Shown here: one piece after another, positions 1-8,024 of the stretch
How the letters are laid out: every line of letters begins with the position of its first letter
Numbering within the stretch: position 1 is the first letter of the stretch
Origin: WHTX01 sp038255145
GTDB lineage: Bacteria > Actinomycetota > Acidimicrobiia > Acidimicrobiales > CAIXPF01
Assembly: GCA_038255145.1 (NCBI GenBank)
Contig: JBBSLP010000035.1
Location: 1 to 59,271, forward strand
Length of the DNA: 59,271 nucleotides
Direction: 5' to 3'
Made by a program: the position numbers and the translations under genes
Notes under the pieces: model-generated
Told to the model about the DNA's origin: nothing
The model's database searches: none
Seen by the model: the letters and a program-made list of their open reading frames with translations, nothing else

Positions 1-2
1 AG

Positions 3-83
3 TGCGCTGCCCTTCTGGTCGGGCCCCACACCAAACTGATCTACGGCCTCAGGACCAAGAAGACGACGGCGTGACGGGCTCGC
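3..83 (+). CDS. C-terminal end of an unidentified gene (partial, runs off left edge)
   Basis: An open frame entering from the left edge ends at a TGA at 81-83 and would encode a 26-residue basic C-terminus ending GLRTKKTTA. There is too little sequence to assign a family. It is listed only because the next recognisable coding region starts downstream and nothing else explains these bases. It could equally be noncoding. Confidence 0.2.
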
Positions 84-146
84 TCGCACCCATTTTCACG
101 CACGCGTCACGGCTGCGCAGCAGCCACAGAAACTGATCTGAACCGC

Positions 147-547
147 ATGGCCCTCGAAGGCCTGCGCCGTGGTGACCAGGGGGTGGTGAGCGAGGTGATG
201 GGGCGTTGCACGAACCACGCCCTGCGGGCCAGCAAGCGACGGTCCCGCCAGGTGGTCATGGACCCGGCCTCACTGGACTTCGAGATCGAACCCGGCATGG
301 CCGACGTTGCCGACGGTGTCATCGCAAACGAGGCCCGCGACGCGGTGATGGAGGCGCTGGCCGAGCCCGACCCCGAGGAGCGGTCCCTCATCGAGCTGCT
401 CTTCCGCCGCACCGAACGGGCATACGCCGAGATCGCCGCCATCACCGGCCGCCCCGTCGGCAGCCTCGGTCCCACCCGTCCACGCATCCTGGACAGGCTC
501 GGGCCAGCAACGCGCTACGTGGCGTCTACGAGCGCTCAGCGGCCTGA
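147..547 (+). pseudogene. Remnant of an ECF-type sigma factor (interior deletion and 3-prime frameshift)
   Basis: The frame from 147 (open upstream to 84) encodes a start resembling ECF region 2 (GLRRGDQG). It passes directly into a region 2/3 boundary-like stretch (NHALRASKRRSRQVV) and then a clear sigma region 4 ending AYAEIAAITGRPVGSLGPTR and RILDRL. Region 4 of actinobacterial ECF sigma factors has this YxEIAxxxGxPVGSxGPTR pattern. The DNA-melting part of region 2 is missing, so most of that domain seems deleted. After RILDRL the natural tail (ASNALRGVYERSAA, stop at 545-547) lies in another frame, so a small indel is also inferred near 495-500. The product cannot be a normal sigma factor. 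Confidence 0.55.
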
Positions 548-563
548 CGGATGGGCCCACACG

Positions 564-750
564 TCATTCGGCGATGGCGGCGGCGACCTTGGGCACGATC
601 TGCTCGATGGCGTACTCGGTGGCCAGGGTGGTGTTGAGCGAGTACGAGCTCGACAGCTTCCCGTCGATGAGGACGACCCGCCCGTCGGCCAGCCAGGGCC
701 GTCACCACCAGGAGCAGGCCAGCCCAGCGGGGGACCGTCGTCGTGTGCAC
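564..750 (-). pseudogene. Secreted-protein remnant: signal peptide joined out of frame to a short C-terminus
   Basis: On the minus strand a GTG at 750 follows a good ribosome site (GAGGAG). It begins a hydrophobic leader (TVPRWAGLLLVVTALAG) typical of a signal peptide or membrane anchor. In another frame the same stretch ends with LADGRVVLIDGKLSS and then ATEYAIEQIVPKVAAAIAE before a TGA at 564-566. Both halves read as normal protein, but they are in different frames and total only about 60 residues. The middle of the gene is therefore probably lost. The family is not recognised. Confidence 0.4.
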
Positions 751-784
751 GGGAGAGCTCCTCGCGCTGCTCGGATGATGACTG

Positions 785-1614
785 TCACCTACCCCCGGCG
801 TTCGGCTCACCAAACTCATCGAGGTAGGTGCGCCGAGGTACGAGGGAGCTCGGAAGGTACCGTCCTCCACGGAGAAGCCCTCGGCCGACAGCGAGCACCG
901 CATCTCACTGCGCACGAACCCACCCGCAGGCACGGCCGACGCCGGGTCCGAGCACAGGACCTGGAGGGTGTACTCGATCGAGGCCGCTTCCACCGGATGG
1001 TCGGCGCGGAACACCATGGACGGTGGCATGAAATCGCCGGCGCACACCAGCCAGGGGATCGTCACCTGCTCGTCGACGTCGAGCGGCCGGATCCAACCGG
1101 CCACCCGGGCCACCTCGCTACCGCCGGACAGCACCATGCCCGGTTCCGCCCGCCAGTCGAATCGCTCGAGGTGCTGACCGGGATCGGGCACGGCGAAGCG
1201 GGGCAGTTCCTCAGGGTGCTGGGCGCCGAGCACATCATCAGCCGGCGGCGGCAGTTCGTCGAACTCGAGCCCGCCCCGACCGTGGGCGGCGATGGCCGAG
1301 GCCACCAGCACCGGCTTTCCCTGCTGGTGCACCGCCGCCCGGATGAACGTCATCGAGCGACCGACCTTCACCGGCTCCACGGTGATGACCACCTCGGCGG
1401 CGGTGGGCGGCCGCAGGAACTGGACCCCGACGCTGCGCAGCGCCCGGGCGGGTTCGTCGATGGAGAGCTCGATGGCCCGGGCCGTCACCGCAGCGACGTA
1501 GCCACCGTGGATCCCCACCATCGACCGCCATCCCGGCTCCAGCTCGGCCACGTAACGCCCGTCACCGGTGGGTCGTAGCCCGGTGTCGTCGAGGAACCTC
1601 ACCATGGCGTCCAC
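785..1614 (-). CDS. Acyl-CoA thioesterase-like protein (4HBT_3/TesB type), 3-prime end disturbed
   Basis: The minus-strand protein beginning at GTG 1614 (or ATG 1605) has the double-hotdog pattern of the thioesterase family PF13622. An N-terminal hotdog carries GIHGGYVAAVTARAI and SVGVQFLRPP, a middle linker follows, and a second hotdog holds PASIEYTLQVL-like and VPAGGFVRSEMR segments. Such enzymes hydrolyse acyl-CoA to free acid and CoA in the cytoplasm. The expected C-terminal strand after VEDGTFRAP is absent. The frame reads on without a stop to 526, but a plausible tail (TYLDEFGEPNAGGR, stop 785-787) sits in another frame, so a small deletion near 835-850 is inferred. Only 15 bp separate its start from the divergent TetR gene, too little for two promoters, so the intergenic region may also be shortened. 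Confidence 0.65.
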
Positions 1615-1629
1615 GGTGCTCTGGTCATC

Positions 1630-2148
1630 TTGCTGCCTCCCCTGGACACGGGCTTCGACGAAGCCGAGGTGCTGTGTGCCGCCCGCGACCGATTCTGGTC
1701 GGGTGGCTATGCGGCGACCAGCGTGGACGACCTCGTCGCCGCCACCGGGCTGGGCAAGGGCAGCCTGTACGGCGCCTTCGGCGACAAGCACCAGCTCTAC
1801 CTGCGAGTCTTCGACGAGTACTGCTCCCGGGTGGTGCGCATCGCCCATCGGGCGTTGGATGGCGCCGACGCCGGCGCCTACCAGCGCCTGTGCACCTACG
1901 TCACCGACGTCGTCGAGTCCGCCGCCCGCGACACGGCCCGCCGCGGCTGCCTGCTGACCTCCTGGGTGGCCGCCGCCCAGCGCGAGGGGCAACTCGACGC
2001 CGCTGCCGACCCCCGCCAGCTGGCCACACTGCTCCACGCTGTCCAACGGGGAGCGGGGGCCCTGGCCAAGGCCGGCTGGGACCCGGCTGCGCTGCGGGGC
2101 CTGGCCGTCACCGCGCTGGCGAGCCTCCCCCGGTCCCCGGCCGTCTGA
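1630..2148 (+). CDS. TetR/AcrR family transcriptional regulator
   Basis: This 172-residue protein has an N-terminal TetR helix-turn-helix (residues about 10-55) with the signature FWSGGYAATSVDDLVAATGL followed by GKGSLYGAFGDKHQLYLRVF. A helical ligand-binding domain makes up the rest. Members bind operators as dimers and release on binding a small ligand. The first in-frame start is a TTG at 1630, and the usual basic N-terminal residues (GRPRxFD) are replaced by LPPLDTGFD, so the true start may have been lost. It is divergent from the thioesterase and may regulate it (inference). A perfect hairpin follows its stop. Confidence 0.8.
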   Translation: MLPPLDTGFDEAEVLCAARDRFWSGGYAATSVDDLVAATGLGKGSLYGAFGDKHQLYLRVFDEYCSRVVRIAHRALDGADAGAYQRLCTYVTDVVESAARDTARRGCLLTSWVAAAQREGQLDAAADPRQLATLLHAVQRGAGALAKAGWDPAALRGLAVTALASLPRSPAV

Positions 2149-2162
2149 GCCACCGGCAACTC

Positions 2163-2183
2163 CGGCCCCGACCGTCGGGGCCG
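2163..2183 (+). terminator. Hairpin after the TetR gene
   Basis: A perfect 9-bp inverted repeat (CGGCCCCGA / TCGGGGCCG) with a 3-nt loop lies 15 nt after the TetR stop and 37 nt before the next start. No T-run follows, as is usual for terminators in high-GC actinobacteria. Confidence 0.5.
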
Positions 2184-2220
2184 TACCATGCGCACCGGTC
2201 GAGAAACCCCGGAGGCCGCC

Positions 2221-2763
2221 GTGACGCTCACCCACCGCCTGGCCACCCGGGAGGACCTGCCCGCCCTGGCCCCGCTCATCGACGTCGCCATCGGCGAGCT
2301 CCAGAAGGGCTTCCTCGACGACGATCAGATCGGGGCCAGCCGGATGATCATGGGCCTCGACACCCAGCTCGTCGATGACGGCACCTACTTCGTGGTCGAG
2401 GCGGACGGCCAGCTGGCCGGCTGCGGCGGTTGGAGTCGACGGGCCACCCTGTACGGCGGGGACCACTCCCCCGGTCGCGACGCCGGCCTGCTCGACCCGG
2501 CCACGGACGCCGCCAAGGTGCGGGCCATGTACACCCACCCCGCCTTCGCCCGTCGAGGCGTGGGCCGGCTGATCCTCTCGGTGTGCGAGACCGCCGCCGC
2601 GGCCGAGGGCTTCCGCACCGTCGAGCTCATGGCCACCCTGTCGGGCCGGCCCCTCTACGAGTCCGTCGGCTTCCTGCCCCTCGAGGAGATCGAGGACGCC
2701 GGCGGCGGCACCCCGGTTCCCCTGATCAAGATGGGCAAAGCCATCACCGACCCCGCCGCCTGA
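2221..2763 (+). CDS. GNAT family N-acetyltransferase
   Basis: This 180-residue GNAT protein would transfer an acetyl group from acetyl-CoA to an unknown amine. The acetyl-CoA site is visible as VRAMYTHPAFARRGVGRLIL (the R/QxxGxG/A motif reads RRGVGR) around residues 100-120. The C-terminal strand-helix LYESVGFLPL is also typical. GTG 2221 was chosen because GGAGG lies at 2211-2215, 5 nt upstream; an ATG at 2188 has no ribosome site. It follows the TetR gene in the same direction with a hairpin between them. Confidence 0.85.
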   Translation: MTLTHRLATREDLPALAPLIDVAIGELQKGFLDDDQIGASRMIMGLDTQLVDDGTYFVVEADGQLAGCGGWSRRATLYGGDHSPGRDAGLLDPATDAAKVRAMYTHPAFARRGVGRLILSVCETAAAAEGFRTVELMATLSGRPLYESVGFLPLEEIEDAGGGTPVPLIKMGKAITDPAA

Positions 2764-2782
2764 GCAACCGCCCGGGACGAGC

Positions 2783-2937
2783 TCAGCAGGTCCCTGCCGG
2801 GGTCCGCCGCCCGCTACGACCGGGAGGACAACGGCCGACGTGGCCATGGCCGTCACCACCAGGACACCGAGCACGACGTCGATGCCCACCCAGGTCCCGG
2901 CAGCCAGGATGTGCACGGTGAGCACGGCCCGCCGCAC
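2783..2937 (-). pseudogene. N-terminal fragment of a DUF2269-like integral membrane protein
   Basis: From GTG 2937 on the minus strand the protein reads RRAVLTVHILAAGTWVGID followed by VVLGVLVVTAMA. A hydrophobic helix containing H and a GxWxG-like motif is characteristic of DUF2269/CopD-type membrane proteins. After about 35 residues the similarity stops and the frame runs on as low-complexity antisense sequence. Alternative frames offer only short tails, one ending SGRRTPAGTC at 2783. A full-length member would have four or five helices, so this is a remnant. Confidence 0.4.
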
Positions 2938-2995
2938 CCCTCGCCCCAGGTGGAAGGCGGGTGTCGCCCCACCGGTGGTGGCGGCCAGCCGCCAC

Positions 2996-3001
2996 TAGGG
3001 T
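2996..3001 (+). promoter_or_regulatory. -10 element TAGGGT of a leaderless promoter (SMP-30 gene)
   Basis: TAGGGT lies 6 nt before the ATG at 3008. A start site 6-7 nt downstream would place transcription at or next to the ATG, and there is no Shine-Dalgarno. The same TANNNT spacing recurs at other genes here. Confidence 0.5.
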
Positions 3002-3007
3002 CCGGCC

Positions 3008-3844
3008 ATGGACCTCGAGCTGCTGGCCTGGGGGTTCGGTCTGGTCGAGGGGCCGAGGACCGACACCACCGGGACGCTGTACTTCTCCGACGCCACCAAC
3101 GGGCGTGTCTACCGGCGCGGCGTGGACGGGACCATCGACGAGCTGCTCTCGGGCCGGCTGGTCGGCGGGCTCGCCCTGCACGCCGACGGTGGCCTGGTGC
3201 TGTCGGGACCCGACGTCTCGCACTGGCGCGACGGCGAGGTGCGGGTGCTGCTGCAGGACGACGCCATCGGGATGTGGAACGACCTGCAGCCCGACGCCGA
3301 GGGCCGCATCATCACCGGCAGCGTGCGCATGGACGTCTTCGACCCCAAGGCCACCGTGGTGCCCGGCGACGCCTACCGCATCGGGCTCGACGGTGTCGCC
3401 ACCAGGCTCTACGACGGCATCGGCGTGTCCAACGGCATCGGCTTCTCCCCCGACGGCACCACGCTCTACCACGTCGATTCGCCCTCCAAGGGCGTCTGGG
3501 CCCACGACGTGGCCGCCGACGGGTCGGTGTCCGGCCGGCGCCACCTCGGTCGGGCCGCCTTCGAGCGGGGCATCCCCGACGGCATGTGCGTGGACGCCGA
3601 GGGTCACCTGTGGGTGGCCCACGTCGGCGGCCGTCGGGTGGCCAAGCTCGACCCGTTCGGCGAGCTGATCGATGAGGTCCCCGTGCCCGCCAAGGCCGTC
3701 ACCAGCGTGGCCTTCGGCGGGCCCGACCACGACGAGCTCTACATCGTCACCGCCGACAACCTCGACGACCCCGCCCGGAGTGGCTCCATCTTCCGGGCCC
3801 ACCCCGGCGTGGCCGGCGTACCCACCCCCCTGGCCCGCGTCTGA
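3008..3844 (+). CDS. SMP-30/gluconolactonase family protein
   Basis: This 278-residue six-bladed beta-propeller belongs to the SMP-30/gluconolactonase/LRE-like family, whose members hydrolyse lactones with a divalent metal. The usual metal ligands are present: E14 (LVEGP), N91 (MWNDLQPDAEGR), N142 (GVSNGIGFSPDG) and D191 (IPDGMCVDAEGHLWVAH). Length and motifs are complete. The ATG at 3008 follows a TAGGGT element by 6 nt and is probably leaderless. The SDR gene follows 46 bp downstream; a lactonase next to a dehydrogenase could mean a sugar or lactone pathway, but the substrate is unknown. Confidence 0.88.
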   Translation: MDLELLAWGFGLVEGPRTDTTGTLYFSDATNGRVYRRGVDGTIDELLSGRLVGGLALHADGGLVLSGPDVSHWRDGEVRVLLQDDAIGMWNDLQPDAEGRIITGSVRMDVFDPKATVVPGDAYRIGLDGVATRLYDGIGVSNGIGFSPDGTTLYHVDSPSKGVWAHDVAADGSVSGRRHLGRAAFERGIPDGMCVDAEGHLWVAHVGGRRVAKLDPFGELIDEVPVPAKAVTSVAFGGPDHDELYIVTADNLDDPARSGSIFRAHPGVAGVPTPLARV

Positions 3845-3890
3845 CCTGGTGACCCCGGCGACGCGCCGCCGCCAATCGAAGGGAACACCC

Positions 3891-4721
3891 ATGTCCACCT
3901 GGCTCATCACCGGCTGCTCCACCGGGCTCGGCCGCGCCCTGGCCACGGCCGCGCTGGACGCCGGCCACAACGTCGTCGTCACCGCCCGCGACGCCGATCG
4001 GGTGCGCGACATCGCCGACGCCCACCCCGACACCGCCTTGGCGTGTGCGCTCGACGTCACCGACCCGGCGCAGGTCGTCGCTATCGTCGCCGCCGGAGAG
4101 GAGCGCTTCGGCGCCATCGACGTCCTCGTCAACAACGCCGGCTACGGCTTCCGCGGCGCCATCGAGGAGGCCAGCGGCGAAGAGGTCGAGACGCTGTTCG
4201 CCACCAACGTGCACGGCCCCATCGCCATGATCAAGGCCGTCCTGCCCGGCATGCGGGCCCGCCGCTCGGGAGCGATCGTCAACGTCAGCTCGATCGGTGC
4301 CCGCATCGCCCACCAGGGGTCGGGTTACTACGCGGCCAGCAAGGCCGCGCTCGAGGGCGTCTCCAGTGCGCTGGCCAAGGAGGTGGCGCCGCTGGGCATC
4401 ACCGTCACCGCCGTCGAACCCGGAGGGTTCCGGACCGATTTCGCCGGTCGTTCCCTCGTCGAGGCCAAGGCCATCATCGGGGACTACGACGAGACCGCCG
4501 GCAAGCGCCGCAAGGCGCATGACACCTCGCACGGCAACCAGAAGGGCGACCCCGCCAAGGCGGCCCGGGTCATCGTCGCCGCCGTCGAGGCGGAGTCCAC
4601 CCCGACCTTCCTCCTCCTCGGCCCCGACGCCCTCAAGGCCTACGACGGGGTCACCGCCCGAGAGCGAACCGAGGTCGACGCCTGGCGGGACCAGTCTGCA
4701 TCGACCGACTTCGACACCTGA
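3891..4721 (+). CDS. SDR family NAD(P)-dependent oxidoreductase
   Basis: This 276-residue classical short-chain dehydrogenase has the Rossmann motif TGCSTGLG at 7-14, NNAG at 81-84, the active-site Ser in VNVSSIGA (about 134) and YAASK (Y147, K151). A C-terminal segment with HGNQKGDPAKAA matches the subgroup often annotated as oxidoreductase or short-chain dehydrogenase with SDR5-like substrates. It should interconvert a hydroxyl and a carbonyl using NAD(P)H; the substrate is unknown. The ATG at 3891 has a purine-rich site (AAGGGAA) upstream. Confidence 0.9.
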   Translation: MSTWLITGCSTGLGRALATAALDAGHNVVVTARDADRVRDIADAHPDTALACALDVTDPAQVVAIVAAGEERFGAIDVLVNNAGYGFRGAIEEASGEEVETLFATNVHGPIAMIKAVLPGMRARRSGAIVNVSSIGARIAHQGSGYYAASKAALEGVSSALAKEVAPLGITVTAVEPGGFRTDFAGRSLVEAKAIIGDYDETAGKRRKAHDTSHGNQKGDPAKAARVIVAAVEAESTPTFLLLGPDALKAYDGVTARERTEVDAWRDQSASTDFDT

Positions 4722-4807
4722 GCGCTCAGCGGCAGCGATGGCGGGTGGTGCGGTGGATGGGGTCGGGGCCTCGGCGGGCGACGGTGGGAGCGGGCCGGGC
4801 TCGCCTC

Positions 4808-4813
4808 TAGATT
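4808..4813 (+). promoter_or_regulatory. -10 element TAGATT of a leaderless promoter (lipoprotein gene)
   Basis: TAGATT lies 7 nt before the ATG at 4821, which has no Shine-Dalgarno. The geometry fits leaderless transcription starting at or near the ATG. Confidence 0.5.
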
Positions 4814-4820
4814 CGACGGG

Positions 4821-5456
4821 ATGTCAACACGCCTGGCCTCGCGCCTGTCCACCGTCGCCCTCACCCTCGTCCTCGCTGGCGGCCTGGTCGCCTGCGGCGG
4901 CGGTGACAGCGACGCCGCCCAGGACGCGGCGGCGAAGCTGGATGCCGCCACCGCGGGGGCCACGTCGGGCACCGACACCGATGACGCCCCCAACGGGGCG
5001 GACGACGACGCCACGTCGGCGCTGTCCATCCCCAGCGCCGGGGCGGGGGCCGAGGACATCAACGTCGACCCGTGCACGCTGTTGACCGAGGACGACGTGG
5101 CCACCGCGTTCAACGAGTCGAACCCGCAGTGGCCGGTGGCCGACTTCTCCACCACCACCGAGGACAGCCTCAGCTACATGCCCGACGGTGTCGCCTGCCA
5201 GATCCTGTGGGACGTGGAGAACGCGGCCGGCGGCAGCTTCGTGGTGCAGCTCATGCCCGCCGACGACGACAACTGGGAGCTGGCCAAGGGCATCATCGGG
5301 ACGCCGAAGTCCCTCAACGGCATCGGCGACGAGGCCTTCGTCAACAGCGACAACACCTCGTGGGCCCGGGTGGGCGACCTGATCGTCGGCATCGTCAACA
5401 CCAACACCTCGGCGTCCTCGACCGCCTTGCTGAAGCGGGCCGCGGCGAACCTCTAG
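4821..5456 (+). CDS. Secreted lipoprotein of unknown function (DUF3558-like)
   Basis: This 211-residue protein has a lipoprotein signal peptide: basic start, hydrophobic core, and lipobox LVAC with Cys25. It would be cleaved, lipidated and anchored outside the membrane. An Asp/Ala/Thr-rich linker (25-75) precedes a domain beginning VDPCTLLTEDDVATAF, the typical opening of DUF3558 and related actinobacterial lipoprotein domains. The domain carries a second Cys in VACQILW that may pair with the first. No enzymatic motif is seen. The start is probably leaderless. It stands alone between an SDR and a broken oxidoreductase gene. Confidence 0.8.
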   Translation: MSTRLASRLSTVALTLVLAGGLVACGGGDSDAAQDAAAKLDAATAGATSGTDTDDAPNGADDDATSALSIPSAGAGAEDINVDPCTLLTEDDVATAFNESNPQWPVADFSTTTEDSLSYMPDGVACQILWDVENAAGGSFVVQLMPADDDNWELAKGIIGTPKSLNGIGDEAFVNSDNTSWARVGDLIVGIVNTNTSASSTALLKRAAANL

Positions 5457-5511
5457 CCGCGGCCGGCCCCCGTGCCGGGCGCTCCCGGCGCCCCCTGCAC
5501 CGGCGGGCGTC

Positions 5512-5517
5512 TAGGGT
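5512..5517 (+). promoter_or_regulatory. -10 element TAGGGT upstream of the TIGR03617 gene
   Basis: TAGGGT lies 18 nt before the ATG at 5536. The mRNA would carry a short leader containing GGAGG at 5526-5530, 5 nt before the ATG. Confidence 0.4.
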
Positions 5518-5535
5518 CCGGCGCCGGAGGCCACC

Positions 5536-6439
5536 ATGCGCATCGAGACGTTGCTCCCCCTCGGCAAGGTCGACCCCGGTCTGCGGGCGCCCGACGTCCC
5601 CTTCGCTGTAGAAGCTGTCGGGGGGCCGCTTCTCCCTGGGTCTGGGCACCCAGGTCAGGGGCCACATCGAGCGGCGCTACGGCATGGCCTGGTCGGCGCC
5701 GGCCCCATGGATCCGCGACTACATCCTCGCCCTGCGCGGGGTGTGGGACGCCTGGCAGCACGGCACCCGCCTCGACGTGGACACGCCCCACTACCGGCTC
5801 AACCTGATGGTCCCGCTGTTCGACGCCGGGCCTCAGGACCACCCCGACATCCCCATCCTGCTGGCGGCGGTGAACCCGTTCATGTGCGGGGTGGCCGGCG
5901 AGGTGGCCGACGGCATCCGTCCCCACCCCGTGTGCACGCCCTCCTACATCGACGAGGTCATGCTGCCCGCGGTGCGCCGGGGGGCAGCCCGCTCGGGCCG
6001 GTCACTCGAGGGCTTCACGGTGAACATGAAGCCCCTGGTGGCCACGGCCCCCGACGAGGAGCGCCTCGTGGCCAAGGTGCGCGACGCCCGGGCCCGCATC
6101 GCCTTCTACTGCTCCACCCCGGGCTACCGGGCCGCCTTCGACCACCTCGGGCTCGGTGAGCTGGCCGACGCCGCCAAGGTGCTGTCCCGGGAGCAGCGCT
6201 GGGAAGAGCTACCTGCCCTGATCAGCGACGACGTGCTCCACCAGTTCGTCACCGTGGGCACCTACGACACCATCGCCGCCCGCCTCCTCGACCGCTATGG
6301 CCCCGTGGTCACCCACTGCGAGTTCTCCGTGGCCGTGGGCGACGACGCCGACCGCCACGCCCTGGCCACCATGGTGGCCGCGCTCCAGGCCACCGGCGAC
6401 GACGACGCCCGCGCCGCCATCACCGGCCGAACCAGCTGA
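5536..6439 (+). pseudogene. F420-dependent LLM-class oxidoreductase (TIGR03617 family) with internal deletion and frameshift
   Basis: The gene begins with an intact ribosome site and ATG and encodes a family-typical N-terminus (RIETLLPLGKVDPGLRAPDV). Near 5600-5625 the frame switches to one encoding GGRFSLGLGTQVRGHIERRY, PWIRDYILALRGVWDAWQHG and the complete remaining barrel to the stop at 6439. TIGR03617 proteins have roughly 60 more residues between these two blocks, covering the second and third strand-helix units of the luciferase-like barrel. The missing DNA also shifts the frame. The rest, including NPFMCGVAGEVADGIRPHPV and the C-terminal EFSVAVG strand, is normal. As written it cannot make a functional enzyme. 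Assembly error is an alternative to a real deletion. Confidence 0.75.
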
Positions 6440-6442
6440 CCG

Positions 6443-6778
6443 TCAACGGGGTGGGGACTGCGGGGTTCCGCAGCTGAGCAGGAGGGTGACGAGCTCACGC
6501 TCCGAGGGGCTCATCTGTCCCTCGGCGAGGCAGAGCTGGCGCACCTTGCGGCTGTCCTCGACCCGGATCTCGTACTGGTAGCGGTCCATGCCCTGGGCTC
6601 GACCCCGGCCCGATCCGTTGGACCGCGCCGAGCCGTTCGAGCCGTTGGTGGCCTCGAGCAGCTCACGCAGGCGACCGGCCACCGGGGCCTGCAGGGTCGA
6701 GGCATCGACGTCCCTCGTCTCGGTCAACCCGGCGAAACCGCCGGAGCGGACGAGCTGCACCCGCAGATCACCAGCCAT
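6443..6778 (-). CDS. Protealysin inhibitor emfourin
   Basis: This 111-residue cytoplasmic protein matches the emfourin family: an N-terminal strand pair (LRVQLVRSGGFAGLTETRDVD) and a C-terminal half with DRYQYEIRVED and ERELVTLLL. Emfourins bind and block the active site of protealysin-like M4 peptidases. A Gly/Ser/Asn/Arg-rich insert (residues about 45-62) separates the halves. The gene starts 10 nt after the stop of the adjacent M4 peptidase on the same strand, the arrangement known for the protealysin-emfourin pair. The stop lies 3 nt from the convergent oxidoreductase stop. Confidence 0.85.
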   Translation of the reverse strand: MAGDLRVQLVRSGGFAGLTETRDVDASTLQAPVAGRLRELLEATNGSNGSARSNGSGRGRAQGMDRYQYEIRVEDSRKVRQLCLAEGQMSPSERELVTLLLSCGTPQSPPR

Positions 6779-6788
6779 GGCCGTGATG

Positions 6789-7859
6789 CTACGTGGCCAC
6801 GGTGATGCCGACCTGCCGCCAGGCGTCGGCCACGGCCCCGGCCACCTCGCCGTCGAAGCGCTCGGCGGCCACGGCGTGGGTCACCCGGGCGAAGGCCAGG
6901 AACCCGGCGGTGCGACGCAGCGACGGGCTGCGCAGCGCCTCGTACCAGATGACCCCGGCCCGCTCCCACGACGCCCCGCCCAGGTCGGTGGCCAACAGGT
7001 GGAAGGCCTTGTTGGGGATGCCCGAGTTGATGTGGACCCCGCCGTTGTCGGCCCGGGTGCGCACGAAGTCGTCCATGTGGGCGGGCTGGGGATCCTTGCC
7101 CAGCTTCTCGTCGTCGTAGGCCGTGCCCGGGGCGGCCATGGAGCGCAGGGCCATGCCGTCCACCGCCTCGGTGAACAGGCCCTGGCCCACCAGCCAATCG
7201 GCCTCGGCCGCGCTCTGGCCCCGGGCATGCTGCTTGACCATGGCCCCGAACACGTCGGCGACGGACTCGTTGAGGGCGCCGGGCTGGTCGCGGTAGTCGA
7301 GGCGGGCCTCGATCTCGATGATGCCGTGGGCCAGCTCGTGGGCGATGACGTCGACGGCAACGGTGAAGCGGTTGAAGGTGGCGCCGTCGCCGTCGCCGAA
7401 CACCATGTTCTCGCCGTCCCAGAAGGCGTTGTCGTAGTCCCGGCCGAAGTGGACGTGGCCGACGAGGGCCATGCCGGCGTCGTCGATGGAGCTGCGTCCG
7501 AGGGCCTCGTCGAGGAACCGGTGGGTGGCGCCGAGCCCGTCGTAGGCCTCGTCCGCGGCGACGTCGCCACTGGCGTCGTCGCCCTCGTCCCGCACCACCG
7601 GCCCCCCGAGCTCCTCGCGGTGCTCGGCGTCGTGGATGGTGCGCCGCAGGGCCGTGGCCACCACCTGGCGCCGTCGTGTCCCCCGCCCGGCGGCCGGGGC
7701 CGTGGCCCGTCGGGCCCGCAGCGCCCGGACCGCTTCCGAGGTCTGCAGGGCCTGGGCCGCACCCTGGCGCTCGGCCGCATCGCCGTTGCGGACGAGGCGC
7801 TCGAGCAGGTACGGCGGCACGACCTGGCAGCAGCCGCCCCGTCCCACGTGCTGCCCCAT
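6789..7859 (-). CDS. Protealysin-like M4 family metallopeptidase
   Basis: This 356-residue zinc peptidase of the thermolysin family has HELAH at 174-178 and the third zinc ligand in NESVADVFG about 20 residues later. DNGGVHINSGIPNKAFHLLA, the family signature with the catalytic His region, is also present. It lacks a signal peptide and instead begins with a short propeptide containing VPPYLLERL, the PPxxL-type motif of protealysin precursors, so it is probably processed autocatalytically. ATG 7859 was chosen because a GGGGGTG site precedes it; the frame is open upstream to 8207. A TACGGT element at 7900-7905 could be its -10. Emfourin follows directly. Confidence 0.88.
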   Translation of the reverse strand: MGQHVGRGGCCQVVPPYLLERLVRNGDAAERQGAAQALQTSEAVRALRARRATAPAAGRGTRRRQVVATALRRTIHDAEHREELGGPVVRDEGDDASGDVAADEAYDGLGATHRFLDEALGRSSIDDAGMALVGHVHFGRDYDNAFWDGENMVFGDGDGATFNRFTVAVDVIAHELAHGIIEIEARLDYRDQPGALNESVADVFGAMVKQHARGQSAAEADWLVGQGLFTEAVDGMALRSMAAPGTAYDDEKLGKDPQPAHMDDFVRTRADNGGVHINSGIPNKAFHLLATDLGGASWERAGVIWYEALRSPSLRRTAGFLAFARVTHAVAAERFDGEVAGAVADAWRQVGITVAT

Positions 7860-8024
7860 GTCACCACCCCCGCTCACGCCGACCTGCCCGGCGGGGCACA
7901 CCGTACCCAGCAGGTGTGACGGCGGAGCGGCTCCCGGTGCTGGTGGCCCACCGGGGCCATCTGGGAAGCTGCGGACCATGGCCCGGGCCGCAACGGTGAC
8001 GACCGAGACCACCTCCGCACCGAC

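Noticed and set aside
526..2937. A single 803-codon open frame on the minus strand
   Set aside because: It joins a DUF2269-like start, antisense of the GNAT and TetR genes, the thioesterase and a secreted-protein start. Only the thioesterase part is coherent; high GC removes stops from antisense frames.
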